From Massilia aquatica (lineage in GTDB: Bacteria; Pseudomonadota; Gammaproteobacteria; Burkholderiales; Burkholderiaceae_D), in the NCBI RefSeq assembly GCF_011682045.1, contig NZ_VVIW01000020.1:1-64000 (forward strand): a stretch of 64,000 nucleotides of DNA. The letters run 5' to 3'. The notes under the pieces were generated by a model. It had not been told where the DNA came from, did no database searches, and worked only from the letters and a program-made list of their open reading frames with translations. The position numbers and the translations under genes are program-made. Below are positions 62,123-64,000 of this stretch, piece after piece; position 1 is the stretch's first letter; each line of letters opens with the position of its first letter.

Positions 62123-63529
62123 GTGAATACAGCACTTAAACTGTTTGCCGCCATCGCCACGGTGGCCTGCATGGCCAGCCCGGCGCAGGCCGAAGGCCCG
62201 TTCCGCAATCCGGACAACAAGAACCTGACCGACCCGGGCGAGGGCACCTATCCGGTCCCGTACAAAAAGCCGGTGGTGGCCGACATCACCGCCGCCCTGC
62301 ACCGCATCCGCGGCTTCATGGAAACAGCAACTCCCACCCGCGTGGTCGACAAAAAGACCGGCGCCCCGATTACCGACTTCAGCAAACCGAACGCCAGCGC
62401 CATCACCGAAGCGAGCCATGCGGACATGGGCATCATGGTCTACGAAATGGGCGTGGTGCATGCCGGCATGGTCAAGGCCCAGGAAGTGACCGGCGATAAG
62501 CGCTTTACCGACCTGACCGCGCGCCACTTCAACTTCTTCGCCGAGAAACTGCCCTACTTCCAGGCCCAGGAAAAGCAGTTCAAGCTCGAACGCGGCAACA
62601 GCTTTTCGCGCTTCATCGATCCGCGCGCGCTCGACGACGCCGGTTCCATGTGCGCCGCCATGATGCGCGCCCGCGCCCTGAAAATCGGCCCGGACATGGC
62701 CAACATCATCGCCACCTGCAGCGACTGGGTGGTCAACAAGCAGTTCCGCCTGAAAGACGGCACCATGGCGCGCGAACGCCCGCAAGCGGTGTCGCTGTGG
62801 GCCGACGACCTGTACATGTCGGTCCCCGCGCTGGCCGAACTGGGCCGCATGACCGGCAAGCGCGCGCACTTCGACGACGCCGTCAAGAATGTGCTGCAGA
62901 TGAGCGGCTACCTGTTCAACAAACAGACCAGACTGTACACCCACGGCTGGAACGCCAACAACCCCGACGCCCCGGACTTTTACTGGGCGCGCGCCAACGG
63001 CTGGGCGGTGATGAGCATGTCCGACCTGCTCGACGTGCTGCCGAAAGACCACCCGGGCTATCCGCAGGTGCTGGCGCAGTTGCGCACGACCCTGAAAAGC
63101 ATCGGCGAGCGCCAGTCCGGCACCGGCCTGTGGCACCAGATGCTCGACCGTAACGATTCCTACCTCGAAACCTCGGCCAGCGCCATGTTCGTGTACGTGT
63201 TTGCGCACGCGATCAACCAGGGCTGGATCAGCCCGACGACCTATGGCTCGATCGCCCAGGCCGGCTGGGCCGGTCTGTCGACCCGCATCAACGACAAGGG
63301 CCAGGTCGAAGGCACGTGCGTCGGCACCACCTTCGCCAGCGACCAGGTGTATTACTACAACCGCCCGACCAGCCCGTTTGCGCTGCACGGCTACGGCCCG
63401 ACCCTGCTGGCTGGCGCCGAGATGATCAAGCTGATCAACAACCCGGACATCGAAGTCCAGCACAAGGTGCGCACCTATCACTACATGCCCAAGGGCGCCG
63501 GCCAGACCAACTACCGCGAACATCACTGA
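62123..63529 (+). CDS. GH105-type unsaturated rhamnogalacturonyl hydrolase
   Basis: 468 residues from GTG 62123; AGGGG lies five bases upstream, and the signal peptide (KLFAAIATVACMASPAQA) begins there. The (alpha/alpha)6-barrel sequence matches the GH88/GH105 group: EASHADMGIMVYEMG, AVSLWADDLYMSVPALAELG (catalytic-region Asp), YTHGWNANNPDAPDFYWARA, NGWAVMSMSDLLDVLP and TGLWHQMLDRNDSYLETSAS. Such enzymes remove the unsaturated uronic acid left by rhamnogalacturonan lyases. It is followed after seven bases by the DUF4861 gene, so the operon continues past the window. Confidence 0.9.
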   Translation: MNTALKLFAAIATVACMASPAQAEGPFRNPDNKNLTDPGEGTYPVPYKKPVVADITAALHRIRGFMETATPTRVVDKKTGAPITDFSKPNASAITEASHADMGIMVYEMGVVHAGMVKAQEVTGDKRFTDLTARHFNFFAEKLPYFQAQEKQFKLERGNSFSRFIDPRALDDAGSMCAAMMRARALKIGPDMANIIATCSDWVVNKQFRLKDGTMARERPQAVSLWADDLYMSVPALAELGRMTGKRAHFDDAVKNVLQMSGYLFNKQTRLYTHGWNANNPDAPDFYWARANGWAVMSMSDLLDVLPKDHPGYPQVLAQLRTTLKSIGERQSGTGLWHQMLDRNDSYLETSASAMFVYVFAHAINQGWISPTTYGSIAQAGWAGLSTRINDKGQVEGTCVGTTFASDQVYYYNRPTSPFALHGYGPTLLAGAEMIKLINNPDIEVQHKVRTYHYMPKGAGQTNYREHH

Positions 63530-63536
63530 GAACGCC

Positions 63537-64000
63537 ATGACCAGATCACTCGCTTCGTTTTCCTTCCTTGCCCTGGCCGCCGCGGCAGCTGCGGCAAGCT
63601 CGCCGCTGGCGCACGCCGCCCCGGCCGCCACCATCACGGTCAGCCATGAGCTCGACATTGCGCGCCCGTCGGAAACCATCGTCCTGCCGTGGAGAGAGAT
63701 CAACCGCGCCCTGCCCGGCGCGCTGATCCAGCGCATCGCCGTCAAGGATGCGGCCGGACGCGTGCTGCCGTATCAGGTGACGAATATCGCGCCGCTGGCC
63801 AAGGACCCGAAGAACATCGGCAGCGCCTACGGCGAGCTGATTTTCCAGCACAGCTTTGCGGCCGGCGAACAGCGCGCCATCTTCACGGTCGAGCACATCG
63901 ACACGGTGGCGCCGCCGTTTCCGGTGAAAGCCTTCGCCCGCTTCGTGCCGGAACGGCTCGACGACTTCGCCTGGGAAAACGACAAGCTGGCGCACCGCAC
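63537..64000 (+). CDS. DUF4861 protein (3' end outside window)
   Basis: The 154 residues seen start with a signal peptide (SFLALAAAAAAASSPLAHA). TITVSHELDIARPSETIVLP and VLPYQVTN and YGELIFQHSFAAGE match the DUF4861 family, which regularly accompanies GH105 and rhamnogalacturonan or ulvan lyase genes in polysaccharide loci; its activity is not established. It follows the GH105 gene by seven bases in one operon. The frame is open to the window edge. Confidence 0.88.
   Translation, partial: MTRSLASFSFLALAAAAAAASSPLAHAAPAATITVSHELDIARPSETIVLPWREINRALPGALIQRIAVKDAAGRVLPYQVTNIAPLAKDPKNIGSAYGELIFQHSFAAGEQRAIFTVEHIDTVAPPFPVKAFARFVPERLDDFAWENDKLAHR

Noticed and set aside
1-64000. CRISPR array, prophage or replication origin
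   Set aside because: No regularly spaced direct repeats with unique spacers, no phage structural or integrase genes, and no DnaA-box cluster were noticed anywhere in the window.

Overview
The window is 64 kb of GC-rich, gene-dense chromosome. Several things point to a betaproteobacterium of the Oxalobacteraceae (Massilia, Duganella or Janthinobacterium type): strong G/C third-position bias, ATG/GTG starts with GGAG-type ribosome sites, many two-partner lipoprotein and chemotaxis genes, TonB receptors, a class II LitR-like/BLUF pair and a pectin locus. The taxonomic call is inference from style and gene content; no rRNA gene or intact tRNA gene is present.

Layout. 1-1.6 kb: the 3' end of an IS3-type insertion sequence abuts a 5'-truncated SUFU-domain gene, followed by a decayed tRNA-like 3' end with a strong hairpin. 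1.6-8 kb: a large WGR/DUF4132 protein, a small exported protein and a coiled-coil membrane protein. 8.2-11 kb: a membrane-anchored protein and an MHYT-GGDEF-EAL cyclic-di-GMP enzyme, each preceded by a copy of the same 40-bp element. 11.5-20 kb: a SWIM/SNF2 helicase with a small partner, an Old Yellow Enzyme reductase behind a palindromic operator, a 25-residue membrane protein, and a large UvrD-like helicase with a RelE-like N-terminus and C-terminal ankyrin repeats. 20-28 kb: tandem paralogous exported proteins, a Cache chemoreceptor, two Ala/Lys-rich exported peptides, a shrunken GlxA/AraC pseudogene, a DUF2058 protein, a CAP-domain protein and two envelope proteins.

28-43 kb: a soluble PQQ glucose dehydrogenase, a DUF6351 lipoprotein, an HDOD protein, a Tat-exported phospholipase C with a small lipoprotein, a second chemoreceptor, a four-gene CsgG/PEGA-like/DUF4810/DUF799 lipoprotein operon, a luciferase-like oxidoreductase, Dps and an orphan ParA. 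43-47.6 kb: two Hsp20 genes behind an FNR-like box; then, on the other strand, an apparent operon of a LitR-like MerR regulator, FolE and a BLUF photoreceptor, which reads as a light-response module; and a double-repeat PsiF protein transcribed divergently from it. 47.6-52 kb: a TonB receptor, a possible miniature element, a collapsed PAS/EAL pseudogene and an ammonium channel.

52-64 kb is a pectin / rhamnogalacturonan-I utilisation locus: a FadR/GntR regulator, a TonB receptor, a rhamnogalacturonan acetylesterase, a multidomain pectin methylesterase, a GH43 enzyme, an alpha/beta-hydrolase esterase, a GH105 unsaturated rhamnogalacturonyl hydrolase and a DUF4861 protein cut by the window edge. 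Operator-like sequences of the form TTGGCCTGACCAA occur as closely spaced pairs at the two structural-gene promoters and as a degenerate single copy before the regulator, which suggests one regulon controlled by the local GntR protein. The pectin methylesterase gene carries two copies of a perfect hairpin repeat inserted in frame just after its signal peptide.
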